This document shows, in pieces, positions 1 to 8,300 of a stretch of DNA of 10,516 nt (position 1 is the first letter of the stretch; each line of letters opens with the position of its first letter). The DNA is from Parachlamydiales bacterium (GTDB lineage: Bacteria > Chlamydiota > Chlamydiia > Chlamydiales > Simkaniaceae). Both the position numbers and the translations under genes were made by a program. The stretch is from NCBI GenBank assembly GCA_030641465.1, contig DAOWHK010000100.1, positions 1 through 10,516 of the forward strand. Direction: 5' to 3'. The notes below the pieces were generated by a model. The model saw only the letters and a program-made list of their open reading frames with translations. It was not told where the DNA came from and made no database searches.

Positions 1-944
1 AACACTGTAATATTATTAGATGACAGATTAAGTGATTGTAAATGACTAAGTTTGCTTATTTCGAAAGGAATACCTGTGAGATGGTTTCCAAAAAGTAAGA
101 GCCCCTCTAAAGAAGTAAGCTGCAATATGGAAGGTGGAAACTGTTCAAAATCATTTGAATGAAGAAAGAGCTTTTTTAAAGAAGATAGTTTTCCCACTTC
201 TTTAGGCAAATATGTTAGTTCATTTCCCGAAAGGTCAAGGAATGTGAGAGCATCAAAAGATCCAATATCTGTAGGAATAACCCCAAGTTGAAGAGTTCTT
301 AAGGAAAGATGAGTTAAGAGCGGCAAAACCCCTAATTGATCCTGAAAAGGGCTTACTGCTCTACTTTCACAAATAAACCGAGGTCGTAAATCTTCAATAG
401 GAGGAAATACAGTACTATGCCTTTTATCATCTTCTATAGTTAATTTCCTAAGTGCTGCGCAGCGAGGCAAGTCTACAGGAAGCTCTGGAGCAAAACCAAA
501 TAAATTATGCACATCAAGTGTCAGAGATTGCAACTCAGGTAAATCCCCTCTTGTGGGCAAATTGCAAACGAACTTACAAGTACGTCGATTTCTTAGTAAT
601 TCACTGTCAAGAAATCGATAGGCTTCTTTAACATCCCAATAAACAAACTTATATCTAGCGCAGGAAATAAAGGGAAATCCATCATAACTCCTGCGTGCAT
701 CTTCAGGAATTAATCTATTTCGTTCTCTAAAAATAGCGATAAAAATTTCCTTCGCCTTGTTATTAGTAGGATCTTCGGATGTGACTTCTGAAAATGATCT
801 AAGCTGCGTTTGCACCAAAGATTGAGATAATGCGCGCCAGCTTTTGCATACTAACTCTACACTTGGATCCAGTACATAGGATAAAATTGCCCTTGCGATT
901 TCATCTGGAATGGGCAAAGTTGTTTGTTGAATAGATGAAGCCAT
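1..944 (-). CDS. F-box-like / leucine-rich-repeat protein, probable host-directed ubiquitin-ligase substrate receptor (3' end outside window)
   Basis: The frame is open from an ATG at 942-944 to the window edge, giving at least 314 residues; the C-terminus is missing. Residues 9-42 resemble an F-box: LPIPDEI, then ILSYV, then the hallmark VCKSWRAL. This is the helix set that binds Skp1 in eukaryotic SCF ubiquitin ligases. Residues 43-134 match nothing I recognise. Leucine-rich repeats follow: two degenerate ones near 135-182, then 23-residue repeats at about 207-229, 230-252, 253-275, 276-298 and 299 onward, with the pattern LxxLxLxxNxLxxLPxxI. LRRs after an F-box normally select the substrate. 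F-box proteins in bacteria are known mainly as secreted effectors, including in environmental chlamydiae, so action in the host is inferred. The Ser/Thr/Gln-rich start (MASSIQQTT) would suit type III secretion but is not proof. There is no Shine-Dalgarno; the start lies nine bases after the RING stop, so translation is probably coupled. Confidence 0.8.
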   Translation of the reverse strand, partial: MASSIQQTTLPIPDEIARAILSYVLDPSVELVCKSWRALSQSLVQTQLRSFSEVTSEDPTNNKAKEIFIAIFRERNRLIPEDARRSYDGFPFISCARYKFVYWDVKEAYRFLDSELLRNRRTCKFVCNLPTRGDLPELQSLTLDVHNLFGFAPELPVDLPRCAALRKLTIEDDKRHSTVFPPIEDLRPRFICESRAVSPFQDQLGVLPLLTHLSLRTLQLGVIPTDIGSFDALTFLDLSGNELTYLPKEVGKLSSLKKLFLHSNDFEQFPPSILQLTSLEGLLLFGNHLTGIPFEISKLSHLQSLNLSSNNITV

Positions 945-953
945 AATTTTTTT

Positions 954-1463
954 TTAATAAAAGGTTGGTTCTGGAAAATAAAACGTCGGTGCGGGATCAA
1001 TAAACTGAGGATAAGTTTCGATCATGGGCTGAAAAAGTTCCTCTGCAGCAGATATGATCACAAAAATACAAAATACAATCACAACAATCGTTGCGACAAT
1101 TTCCGCAATAGTGCGCATATCTATTCCAATATTAGATTGATCTTCATTACCGTTATTTGTTGGTGGAGAATCATCTAAATCGTATGCAGGAGGACTTACT
1201 ACCTCTCCACCTGCGGCTCTCCATGCAAGCATTTGGGCTACAAGCTCAGGGTTTGGGACTATTTGACCTATATGTCCTCTACAAAGGGGACATCCCGAAG
1301 TTCTTCTACATGCATTAATACAATCTTGATGAAAATTATGCCTGCAGTTTTCAATTCTGACTGTTTGCCCTCTTATTTCCTCTTCAGTAATCTCGGATCC
1401 GCCTGGATTATGATAAAAAGGTTCCAAACAAATGCTACAATCAAAATCGGCGGCTGTTGCCAT
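954..1463 (-). CDS. RING-H2 finger protein with C-terminal membrane anchor, probable secreted E3 ubiquitin ligase
   Basis: This 169-residue protein carries a complete RING-H2 zinc site: C9, C12, C40, H42, H45, C48, C58 and C61. The spacing is CxxC-x27-CxH-xx-H-xx-C-x9-CxxC, within the RING range, and CPLCR at 58-62 is typical. RING fingers of this class bind E2 enzymes and catalyse ubiquitin transfer. Residues 63-115 form a polar, proline-rich linker with a PPAY motif at 91-94. One hydrophobic helix follows at about 119-140, then a 29-residue tail ending in a repeated PTFY (159-162 and 166-169). This resembles a tail-anchored protein with the RING facing the cytosol. No N-terminal signal peptide is visible. 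GGAGAG at 1469-1474 lies five bases before the ATG and supports this start. Eukaryote-like RING proteins are known in environmental chlamydiae; secretion into the host, E3 activity and target are inferred. It is divergent from ndk and directly precedes the F-box/LRR gene. Confidence 0.85.
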   Translation of the reverse strand: MATAADFDCSICLEPFYHNPGGSEITEEEIRGQTVRIENCRHNFHQDCINACRRTSGCPLCRGHIGQIVPNPELVAQMLAWRAAGGEVVSPPAYDLDDSPPTNNGNEDQSNIGIDMRTIAEIVATIVVIVFCIFVIISAAEELFQPMIETYPQFIDPAPTFYFPEPTFY

Positions 1464-1492
1464 CGTATCTCTCCAATAATAAAGTTTGCATA

Positions 1493-1521
1493 AAGATAAA
1501 GAGTTTGTTTTTGAAAATCAA
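1493..1521 (-). promoter_or_regulatory. Candidate housekeeping-sigma promoter for the RING/F-box pair
   Basis: Read on the minus strand, TTGATT (1516-1521) and TATCTT (1493-1498) are separated by exactly 17 bases. Each hexamer matches the sigma-70 consensus at four of six positions. The site lies 30 bases before the RING start codon. The surrounding DNA is AT-rich, so chance matches are common and this remains a candidate. Confidence 0.35.
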
Positions 1522-1588
1522 GTCATTGTTTTTTTTCTCTCTATGAACTACACTCATTCCTACCATAATTTATTTTTTAGGACGAAAC

Positions 1589-2014
1589 ATGAGTAAAGAA
1601 CAAACACTATCGATCATTAAACCTGATGCTGTGATGGATAATCATATTGGCGATATCTTGCAACGCTTTGAAAAAGCGGGTCTAAAAGTTATTGCAACAA
1701 AAATGCTTCATCTTTCTAAAGAGATAGCGGAGGAGTTTTATGCCATTCATAAAGAGCGCCCTTTTTACAACGATTTAGTAAGTTTTATGATTTCAGGCCC
1801 AGTAGTAGTTTCTGTCCTTGAAGGTGAGGATGCAATTGCAAAAAATCGAGAGATTATGGGAGCCACAAACCCTGCTGAGGCAGCTCCTGGAACAATTCGC
1901 AAGGACTTTGCAAAAAGCATTGATGCGAATGCTGTTCACGGATCGGATGCCAAGGAAACTGCAGCTGTGGAAATTCCTTTTTTCTTTAAGAAAGAAGAAG
2001 TTTTTACAAAATAA
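1589..2014 (+). CDS. ndk: Nucleoside diphosphate kinase
   Basis: The 141-residue protein is the usual length for bacterial Ndk. It transfers the gamma phosphate from ATP to other (deoxy)nucleoside diphosphates in the cytosol through a phosphohistidine. The family signature NAVHGSDA is at 114-121, with catalytic H117. The N-terminal [10 protein letters not shown] with K11, Y51, and the segment R88 to G101 with [14 protein letters not shown] also match the family. AGGA at 1579-1582 sits six bases before the ATG and fixes the start. It is divergent from the RING gene across 125 bases of AT-rich DNA, and its last 11 bases overlap the 3' end of the oppositely oriented dtd, so no independent terminator fits between them. 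No clear promoter was found upstream. In C. trachomatis I recall ndk at another locus, so this placement may be lineage-specific. Confidence 0.97.
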   Translation: MSKEQTLSIIKPDAVMDNHIGDILQRFEKAGLKVIATKMLHLSKEIAEEFYAIHKERPFYNDLVSFMISGPVVVSVLEGEDAIAKNREIMGATNPAEAAPGTIRKDFAKSIDANAVHGSDAKETAAVEIPFFFKKEEVFTK

Positions 2015-2441
2015 ATGTCACGGGGCCATCATTGGTTAGATGAACTTGCATATTGGCCCCAAATACTCCTGTTTCCACATTTTCTTTTCCAATTTCTTGC
2101 TTCAGCTGCTCGATAAACGTTTCATAGAGAAGTTTTGCAATATTTGGTGGGGCTGAGTCAATGAACGAGGGTCTTCTTCCTTTTTCGCAGTTTCCAATTA
2201 GTGTAAACTGAGATACAAGCAGCACCTTTCCTCCGATGTCTTTTAGAGAAAGATTCATTTTATCCTCTCTATCTGAAAAAATCCGGAGATTTATAATTTT
2301 TTTGATATAGCTTTGAATGCAATTTTCGGTATCTTCTTTGTGAATTCCAAGAAATGCTAAAATTCCTTGATCAATAGATCCGACAATTTTTTGCGAAACC
2401 TCAACTTTTGCACTTGAAACGCGCTGGATAAGAAGTTTCAT
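2004..2441 (-). CDS. dtd: D-aminoacyl-tRNA deacylase
   Basis: The 145-residue protein has normal Dtd length and aligns by eye with E. coli Dtd over its whole length. It removes D-amino acids (and glycine mischarged on tRNA-Ala) from tRNA in the cytosol. Visible signatures are the start [26 protein letters not shown] at 53-66, the SQFTL motif at 77-81 containing the conserved Thr80, and NDGPVT at 137-142 with the Gly139-Pro140 cross-subunit gate that rejects L-amino acids. The start overlaps the pckA stop as ATGA (2438-2441) without a clear Shine-Dalgarno, so it is probably translated by coupling as the last gene of the mreB-pckA-dtd run. Its 3' end overlaps ndk tail to tail by 11 bases. Identification is secure. 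Confidence 0.96.
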   Translation of the reverse strand: MKLLIQRVSSAKVEVSQKIVGSIDQGILAFLGIHKEDTENCIQSYIKKIINLRIFSDREDKMNLSLKDIGGKVLLVSQFTLIGNCEKGRRPSFIDSAPPNIAKLLYETFIEQLKQEIGKENVETGVFGANMQVHLTNDGPVTFIL

Positions 2442-4228
2442 GAACGAAGTCTTGCACGAAGCTCTTGAATTTCTTCTAAAAGTCCTTTTGGAAATTGATC
2501 GCCAAATTTAGAAAAATATTCGGTAATTTCCTGAACTTCTTGAAGAAAAGATTCCTTATCAATTGCAAAAAGATCTTGCAAATCGCTTGATGAGAGTGAA
2601 AGCCCATCTAAATCAAGTGCGTCATTTGCAGGAATCCACCCAATGGGTGTTTTTTCTGCATCTCCTGCATTGGATACGCGTTCAAAGATCCACTTAAGAA
2701 TGCGCATATTCTCTCCAAATCCTGGCCACAAAAACGCACCCTCTTTGGATTTTTTAAACCAATTTACATGAAATATTTTAGGTAGTTTATCAGGACCTGT
2801 TTTCTCCCCCATTTCAAGCCAGTGAGAAAAATAGTCTCCCATATGATAGCCACAAAAGGGAAGCATTGCAAAAGGATCATGGCGCACTTTCCCTACAACT
2901 CCAGCTGCGGCAGCTGTCGTTTCTGAGCTAAGAGATGCTCCTAAATAGGTGCCGTGATTCCAGCTAAACGCTTCGTAGATCAAAGGGACAACACTTTCCC
3001 GTCTTCCTCCAAAAATGATTGCGGAAATGGGAACACCTTGAGGATCATTGTAGGCCTCATCAATTGATGGACACTGCGAAGACGGAGTCGTAAAACGAGC
3101 ATTTGGGTGCGATGCTTTTTCTAAAGAGTTTGGCGTCCAATCATTTCCTTTCCAATCTATAAGGTGATTTGGGGGCTTTTCGGTCATCCCCTCCCACCAT
3201 ACATCGCCATCGTCTGTTAGTGCAACATTTGTAAAAATAGTGTTTTTAGCAATCGTTTTCATGGCATTTGGATTCGACTGCATCGATGTGCCAGGAGCTA
3301 CACCAAAAAATCCATTTTCCGGGTTAATTGCATACAACCTTCCATCCTTTCCAAAACGCATCCACGCAATATCGTCACCAACGCACTCTATTTTCCATCC
3401 TTCAAGCTGAGATTCAATCATGGCAAGATTTGTTTTCCCGCAGGCGCTAGGAAATGCAGCTGTAAAAAATTTTTTCTCCCCTTTGGGATTTGTAATTCCC
3501 ATGATGAGCATATGCTCTGCAAGCCACCCTTCATCACGCGCTTTTGCGGATGCGATGCGAAGAGCTAAACATTTTTTTCCAAGCAGTGCATTGCCACCAT
3601 AACCTGATCCAAAGGACCAAATCTCTCTTTCTTCTGGAAAGTGTACTATATATTTCTCATCAGCTCTGCAAGGCCAAAGAGGGCCTTTTTCACTGGGCTT
3701 AAGTGGGACCCCTACGGAATGAAGGCAGGGAATGAATTCTCCCGCGTCACCTAAAACTTCAAGAGCACGAAGGCCAACTCTTGCCATGATATGCATATTT
3801 GTGACGACATAGGCAGAATCTGTAATTTGCACGCCGATAATAGAAAGTGGCGATCCAAATGGCCCCATACTAAACGGAATGACATACATGGTGCGCCCTT
3901 TCATACATCCGCGAAACAGCCCATGTAAAAATTTTTTCATCTCATGGGGATCTTTCCAGTTGTTCGTAGGGCCTGCATCTTCTTGTTTTCTAGAGCAAAT
4001 AAATGTGCGGTCTTCAACTCGCGCGACATCTTGAGGGTCTGATCTACAATAAAAACTACCAGGTCTTTTATCTGGATTTAACGGAGTATACACACCATCT
4101 TCTACAAGCTTTTGACAAAGAGTGTCATATTCTTCTTTTGAACCATCCACATAATGAACATGATCTGGTTGGCATAGATCTTGAATATCTTTTATCCAAG
4201 CAAGAAGTTTAGAGTGATTGGACCACAT
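2438..4228 (-). CDS. pckA: Phosphoenolpyruvate carboxykinase, GTP-dependent
   Basis: The 596-residue protein matches the GTP class of PEPCK (about 600 residues) rather than the ATP class. It interconverts oxaloacetate plus GTP with PEP, GDP and CO2, linking the TCA cycle to gluconeogenesis. Signatures are the P-loop [10 protein letters not shown] at 258-267 with the hyper-reactive C263 and the nucleotide-binding K265, the metal-binding kinase-2 motif [10 protein letters not shown] at 281-290, [14 protein letters not shown] at 302-315, and FGGRRE at 406-411. H239 lies in the EHM segment that helps bind manganese. The ATG overlaps the mreB stop as TAATG (4226-4230) with no clear Shine-Dalgarno, which implies coupling to mreB. 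The mreB-pckA order is shared with Chlamydia. No truncation or missing catalytic residue is visible. Confidence 0.97.
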   Translation of the reverse strand: MWSNHSKLLAWIKDIQDLCQPDHVHYVDGSKEEYDTLCQKLVEDGVYTPLNPDKRPGSFYCRSDPQDVARVEDRTFICSRKQEDAGPTNNWKDPHEMKKFLHGLFRGCMKGRTMYVIPFSMGPFGSPLSIIGVQITDSAYVVTNMHIMARVGLRALEVLGDAGEFIPCLHSVGVPLKPSEKGPLWPCRADEKYIVHFPEEREIWSFGSGYGGNALLGKKCLALRIASAKARDEGWLAEHMLIMGITNPKGEKKFFTAAFPSACGKTNLAMIESQLEGWKIECVGDDIAWMRFGKDGRLYAINPENGFFGVAPGTSMQSNPNAMKTIAKNTIFTNVALTDDGDVWWEGMTEKPPNHLIDWKGNDWTPNSLEKASHPNARFTTPSSQCPSIDEAYNDPQGVPISAIIFGGRRESVVPLIYEAFSWNHGTYLGASLSSETTAAAAGVVGKVRHDPFAMLPFCGYHMGDYFSHWLEMGEKTGPDKLPKIFHVNWFKKSKEGAFLWPGFGENMRILKWIFERVSNAGDAEKTPIGWIPANDALDLDGLSLSSSDLQDLFAIDKESFLQEVQEITEYFSKFGDQFPKGLLEEIQELRARLRS

Positions 4229-5319
4229 TATCTAATTGATTTGATTTTTTTAAATTTATCTAAATATTCTAAGGCTTTACCAGTTCCTAGACAAACGGCA
4301 AGCAAAGGATTTGTTGCAACGATCACTGGAAGCCCTGATGCTTTAATCAATGCTTTATCAAGCCCTTTAATCAAAGCTCCACCTCCTGCTAAAACCATCC
4401 CTCTTTCTACGAGATCTGCGGCAAGCTCCGGAGGGCATTTTTCTAAAGTAAGTTTTACACTTTCGATAATTTGCTGCGTAGGTTCTGCCAAACATTCTCG
4501 AATTTCTACAGAATTAATTCTTTTTGTAATGGGGAGCCCTGCTACTTGATCGCGCCCTCTGACTTCCATTTCTAGCTCATTATCCCCTAAAGGATAAGCG
4601 GAGCCAATTGTCATTTTGATCTCTTCTGCGGTTCTTGGTCCAATAATTAAATTATAGGTCCGCCTCATGTAATTCATGATGCATTCATCGAATTCATCAC
4701 CTGCGATGCGAAGAGACCTAGATTCGACAATACCGCCAAGAGATATAATCGCAATTTCTGTCGTTCCACCGCCAACATCAATAATCATATTAGCGCAAGG
4801 CTCATGTACTGGCAAATCAACTCCAATCGCAGCAGACATTGGCTCCTCAATAAGGATCACTTCTTGAGCGCCAGCGCGCAGTGCTGAATCTTCAACGGCG
4901 CGTTTTTCTACACCTGTGATTCCAGAAGGAACAGCAATAAGAATTTTTGGACGGAATAAACTGCGCGTGGGTGTTACCCGTTGAATGAGAGCTTTAAGAA
5001 GTCCTTCAGCAATTTCAAAATCTGCAATGACCCCATCTTTCATAGGTCTTACTGCGTGTATTCTTCGCGGTGTTTTACCAAGCATCGCTTTTGCTTTATG
5101 CCCGACTGCTAGAACTTCATTTGTTAATGAGTCCACAGCAACAACGGAGGGCTCAGCAAGTACAATTCCTTTTCCTCGAACATAAACAAGGGTATTTGCA
5201 GTCCCTAAATCAATTCCAATGTCACTTGAAAACAAACCTGAAACACAACCGAGCTTGTTAATAAATCCGCGTCCAACAGATTTAATAAATTTTCCTTTAC
5301 TCACTAGACCGCCTTTCAT
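4228..5319 (-). CDS. mreB: Rod shape-determining protein MreB (actin homologue)
   Basis: MreB is a membrane-associated actin-like ATPase. In Chlamydia, which lacks FtsZ, it organises septal peptidoglycan synthesis and division. Using the ATG at 5317-5319, the protein is 363 residues with the actin-fold motifs in order: phosphate-1 loop [13 protein letters not shown] at 33-45, catalytic-side EEP at 158-160, phosphate-2 loop DVGGGTTE at 181-188, and adenosine motif [11 protein letters not shown] at 311-321. The first 30 residues are unusually basic (K2, K8, K10, K13, R17, K22), so the N-terminus is longer than in most MreBs and may be a membrane-binding amphipathic helix. The frame stays open to a TTG at 5347-5349, adding ten residues. 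I prefer the ATG because AAGGG lies upstream of it, though ten bases away, while the TTG has no ribosome site. The stop overlaps the pckA start. Confidence 0.96.
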   Translation of the reverse strand: MKGGLVSKGKFIKSVGRGFINKLGCVSGLFSSDIGIDLGTANTLVYVRGKGIVLAEPSVVAVDSLTNEVLAVGHKAKAMLGKTPRRIHAVRPMKDGVIADFEIAEGLLKALIQRVTPTRSLFRPKILIAVPSGITGVEKRAVEDSALRAGAQEVILIEEPMSAAIGVDLPVHEPCANMIIDVGGGTTEIAIISLGGIVESRSLRIAGDEFDECIMNYMRRTYNLIIGPRTAEEIKMTIGSAYPLGDNELEMEVRGRDQVAGLPITKRINSVEIRECLAEPTQQIIESVKLTLEKCPPELAADLVERGMVLAGGGALIKGLDKALIKASGLPVIVATNPLLAVCLGTGKALEYLDKFKKIKSIR

Positions 5320-5352
5320 TTTTTTTCTACCCTTATGCAATTGCTCCAATAG

Positions 5353-5391
5353 GGATAAGCTTAAATCAAGTAAGTACTTATCCTAAAGGAT
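5353..5391 (-). promoter_or_regulatory. Two competing hairpins between the SNF2 helicase and mreB
   Basis: On the minus-strand transcript, ATCCT (5387-5391) can pair with AGGAT (5380-5384). Alternatively, GGATAAG (5377-5383) can pair with CTTATCC (5353-5359), with a further TAAG/CTTA-type pairing inside its loop. The shared segment means the two structures exclude each other. No U-tract follows, so an ordinary intrinsic terminator is unlikely. An RNA processing, stability or attenuator-like role is possible but not shown. Confidence 0.35.
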
Positions 5392-5395
5392 TAAA

Positions 5396-8300
5396 TTATG
5401 TCTGTAGAAGTTCAAGTACATCTTCCCAAGAAAGTTTAGTGATTGCTTCGTCATCACAACTCACAATCTTTTTCACGATCCCTTTTTTCCTGTTTTGCAT
5501 TTCTACAATCTTTTCCTCTATCGTGCCTTTTGTCACAAGTTTATAGACGGACACATTCTGTTTTTGACCAATGCGATGCACTCGATCTGTTGCTTGACTT
5601 TCAACAGCCGGATTCCACCACATATCATAATGTATAACAGTATCAGCTCCTACAAGATTAAGCCCTGTTCCGCCAGCTTTTAAAGAGACAAGAAATACTG
5701 GGATTGTTTTATCACGATTAAATTCCTTAACTATCTCTAGTCTGTTTTTACTCGACCCGTCTAAGTAACTAAATCTAACGCCCTTACTGATCAAGTCATC
5801 TTTCATAATTTGTAGCATGCGAGTGTACTGAGAGAAAATAACAGTTTTATGATTCCCCTCAATCAAGGTTTGCAAGAGTTCTTGAAGCATGTCGTATTTT
5901 GCAGAGTCCCCAACTTCAGGATGCTCCTTTGCAAAAATTGCAGGATGACAGCAAATTTGCTTAAGTCTCGTAAGCGTTGCAAGGACATGAATTTGCACTT
6001 TATCAAACCCATTTCTTTCTACAAGTTTTGTGAGCTCAGACCTTGCTGACTCTGCATAAGATTTATAGAGCTCTTTTTGCATTTTCGTTAACTGACAATG
6101 ATAGGTCAATTCAGATACTGGAGGGAGATCATCAAGAACATCTACTTTCATGCGACGAAGTATAAAAGGCGCGACTTTTTTTCGTAGATATTGCAAGTTT
6201 TGCGCTTGCTCATCGCCTGTTGCACGGATATATTTTTCCACAAATCGCTCATAACTATTTAAAAATCCTGGCATTAGAAAATCAAATAAACTCCACAGCT
6301 CATCTAATGCATTTTCAATAGGAGTACCTGAAAGCACCATGCGATATTTTGATTTGATGAGTTTTACAGATTTTGCGTTGCGTGTGCCACGATTTTTTAT
6401 ATGCTGAGCCTCATCAAGAATGACACAGCAAAAATAGACAGAGTCATAAAACTCCACATCTTTTTGCAGTAGGCTATAAGAAGTTACAAGAAGATCATAT
6501 TTAGAAGCGTTTACAATCATTTTTTTTCTTTGCGAAGGCATTCCATCAACAACTAGAACTTTAAGTTTAGGGTTGAATTTTGCAATTTCCTCTTTCCAGT
6601 TATAAAGAAGAGATGTCGGGCAAACAACAAGAGAGCTTCCCTCATTTTTTTCATGCATTTGAGTCAATGCGACAATTGCCTGAAGCGTTTTCCCAAGACC
6701 CATGTCATCTGCTAGGATTCCATTTAAATACATCATGCGAAGTCTTTCGAGCCAATGCACTCCCTCAACTTGATAGTTCCTAAGTTCTGCTTTTACAGCT
6801 TTTGGAACCTCAGAAAACTCTACAACTTTTTCCCCAACCATCTGCATCCGAATTTCTTGAAGTCTTGTTGTCATCGTAAACTGCACAGGAAGACCTTTGA
6901 ATTGATCGGCATCAATATTAGCAATGCTCCATAGAGGCCTTTCAAGGGTATGATTATCCAGTTTTTCTATGCCTAACTCATCAAATAATTTGATTACAGC
7001 ACCAATAGTATCTAAGTCAAGAACAAGGATTTTAGGGATCTTCCCACTACTATCTGCCTTCCTAGCATTTCCCCTGCCCGTCTCAAGCTCAATAAACGTC
7101 CGATTTGAAACAAAGCAATCCCAAAGTCGATCAATTTTCACTCCTTTAAGCGCACCCTTAACTTCCATCTTTATTTGATAGATATCCATACGCTCAACAT
7201 CTGATAGCTTCAGCGTAAATTCAGATTTATCATAAATAAATTGATCGAGTAAATTTTGTGGGCAATTGAAGGTTACAATATCTTGATACTTGGGAATTAT
7301 ATCCGTCATAAACTCAATAATTTTCTTTTCCGATTTTGAAACGTATTGCTGCTGCTCATTATCATAGAAAAAATCGCGAAAGAGATTTTCGAGAATCTGT
7401 TTTTCTTCCACTAGATTTCTTGCAACAATCCCCTCCTCTGTTTGAAAAGATTCTAAATGAGAAAATGTCAATTGTTTAGATGATGCAGGGATTAAGTCGT
7501 CATTGTATTTAAACTGAAGCTTAGCATCAAGCTCACCATCCAAAAAGGAGAGGTCACATACAGCCTCTACTTTGCTAGTAAAAGGAAGAGTAATAAATTG
7601 ATCAATCTCATCTGCTGAGTCAATCGATGCATAACTTCCAAGTTCTGGAATTGCATTTTCAATAAATGAGCCAAAAAGAGGCTCTGGAATAGTAATATCG
7701 CGCAGTGCATGTATATTTTTTAAATGTTGCCGCGTAATATTTTCTGCAAAACGGTAGTAAACATGATCGTAGAGCATTCCAGGTTTTGCGCAATCAAGTA
7801 GACTTGCATTTTCAAGCGTGATCATTTCCTCATTTGTAATCAAAATGGGACTAAGAAGTATTTTAGATGATGGCGGCTGAATATATTCTAAATTCACATG
7901 TATTCCGACATGAACCGGCGAAAAATGCAAAGGCGCATCAAAACTTGCTTCAAATAAACAGGGAAGTGTCGGTAATTCATCCTCTGGAAATAGCCCCCCT
8001 TTTTGATTCATCATGTGGGTTTTCTTTTCATAAGCCTTTGCAAGCATCATGCCAAATGTTTTTAAGTCAATCGATGCAAACTTTAAACCCCTCTCATGCG
8101 AAACCTGGTCTTTAAAAGTTGCGTGATCTAAAATGATCTGAGCGATGTCTTTTTCTAAATCAATAAATGAATCTACAGCAAAACAATACCTCTTTCCGCC
8201 AATATACTGAGGTTCTTTGTGACGCACAGCTTCTAAAAAGCTGCGAATGACAGGAATATGAAGCGGCTTGGATCTTGAAGGAAGCCGAAGTGCGATTTGA

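Noticed and set aside
1..326. DNA-level tandem repeat in the LRR region
   Set aside because: The periodicity is at the protein level (23-residue LRRs); the nucleotide copies are too diverged to call a DNA repeat or CRISPR-like array.
947..955. Nine-A run as a programmed slippage site joining RING and F-box proteins
   Set aside because: The in-frame TAA includes the first bases of the run, and gaining or losing an A still leaves TAA, so slippage cannot bypass the stop.
1233..1493. 86-codon open frame on the plus strand opposite the RING gene
   Set aside because: It lies antisense to a well-supported RING domain, has no recognisable domain, and the RING frame explains the conserved Cys/His pattern.
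1542..1569. TATGAA and CATAAT as -10 boxes for ndk
   Set aside because: Neither has a plausible -35 hexamer at 16-18 bases; in such AT-rich DNA these matches carry little weight.
4181..4549. 122-codon plus-strand open frame opposite mreB and the start of pckA
   Set aside because: It is a shadow of conserved MreB coding sequence; low-complexity Ser/Ala/Pro composition and no ribosome site.
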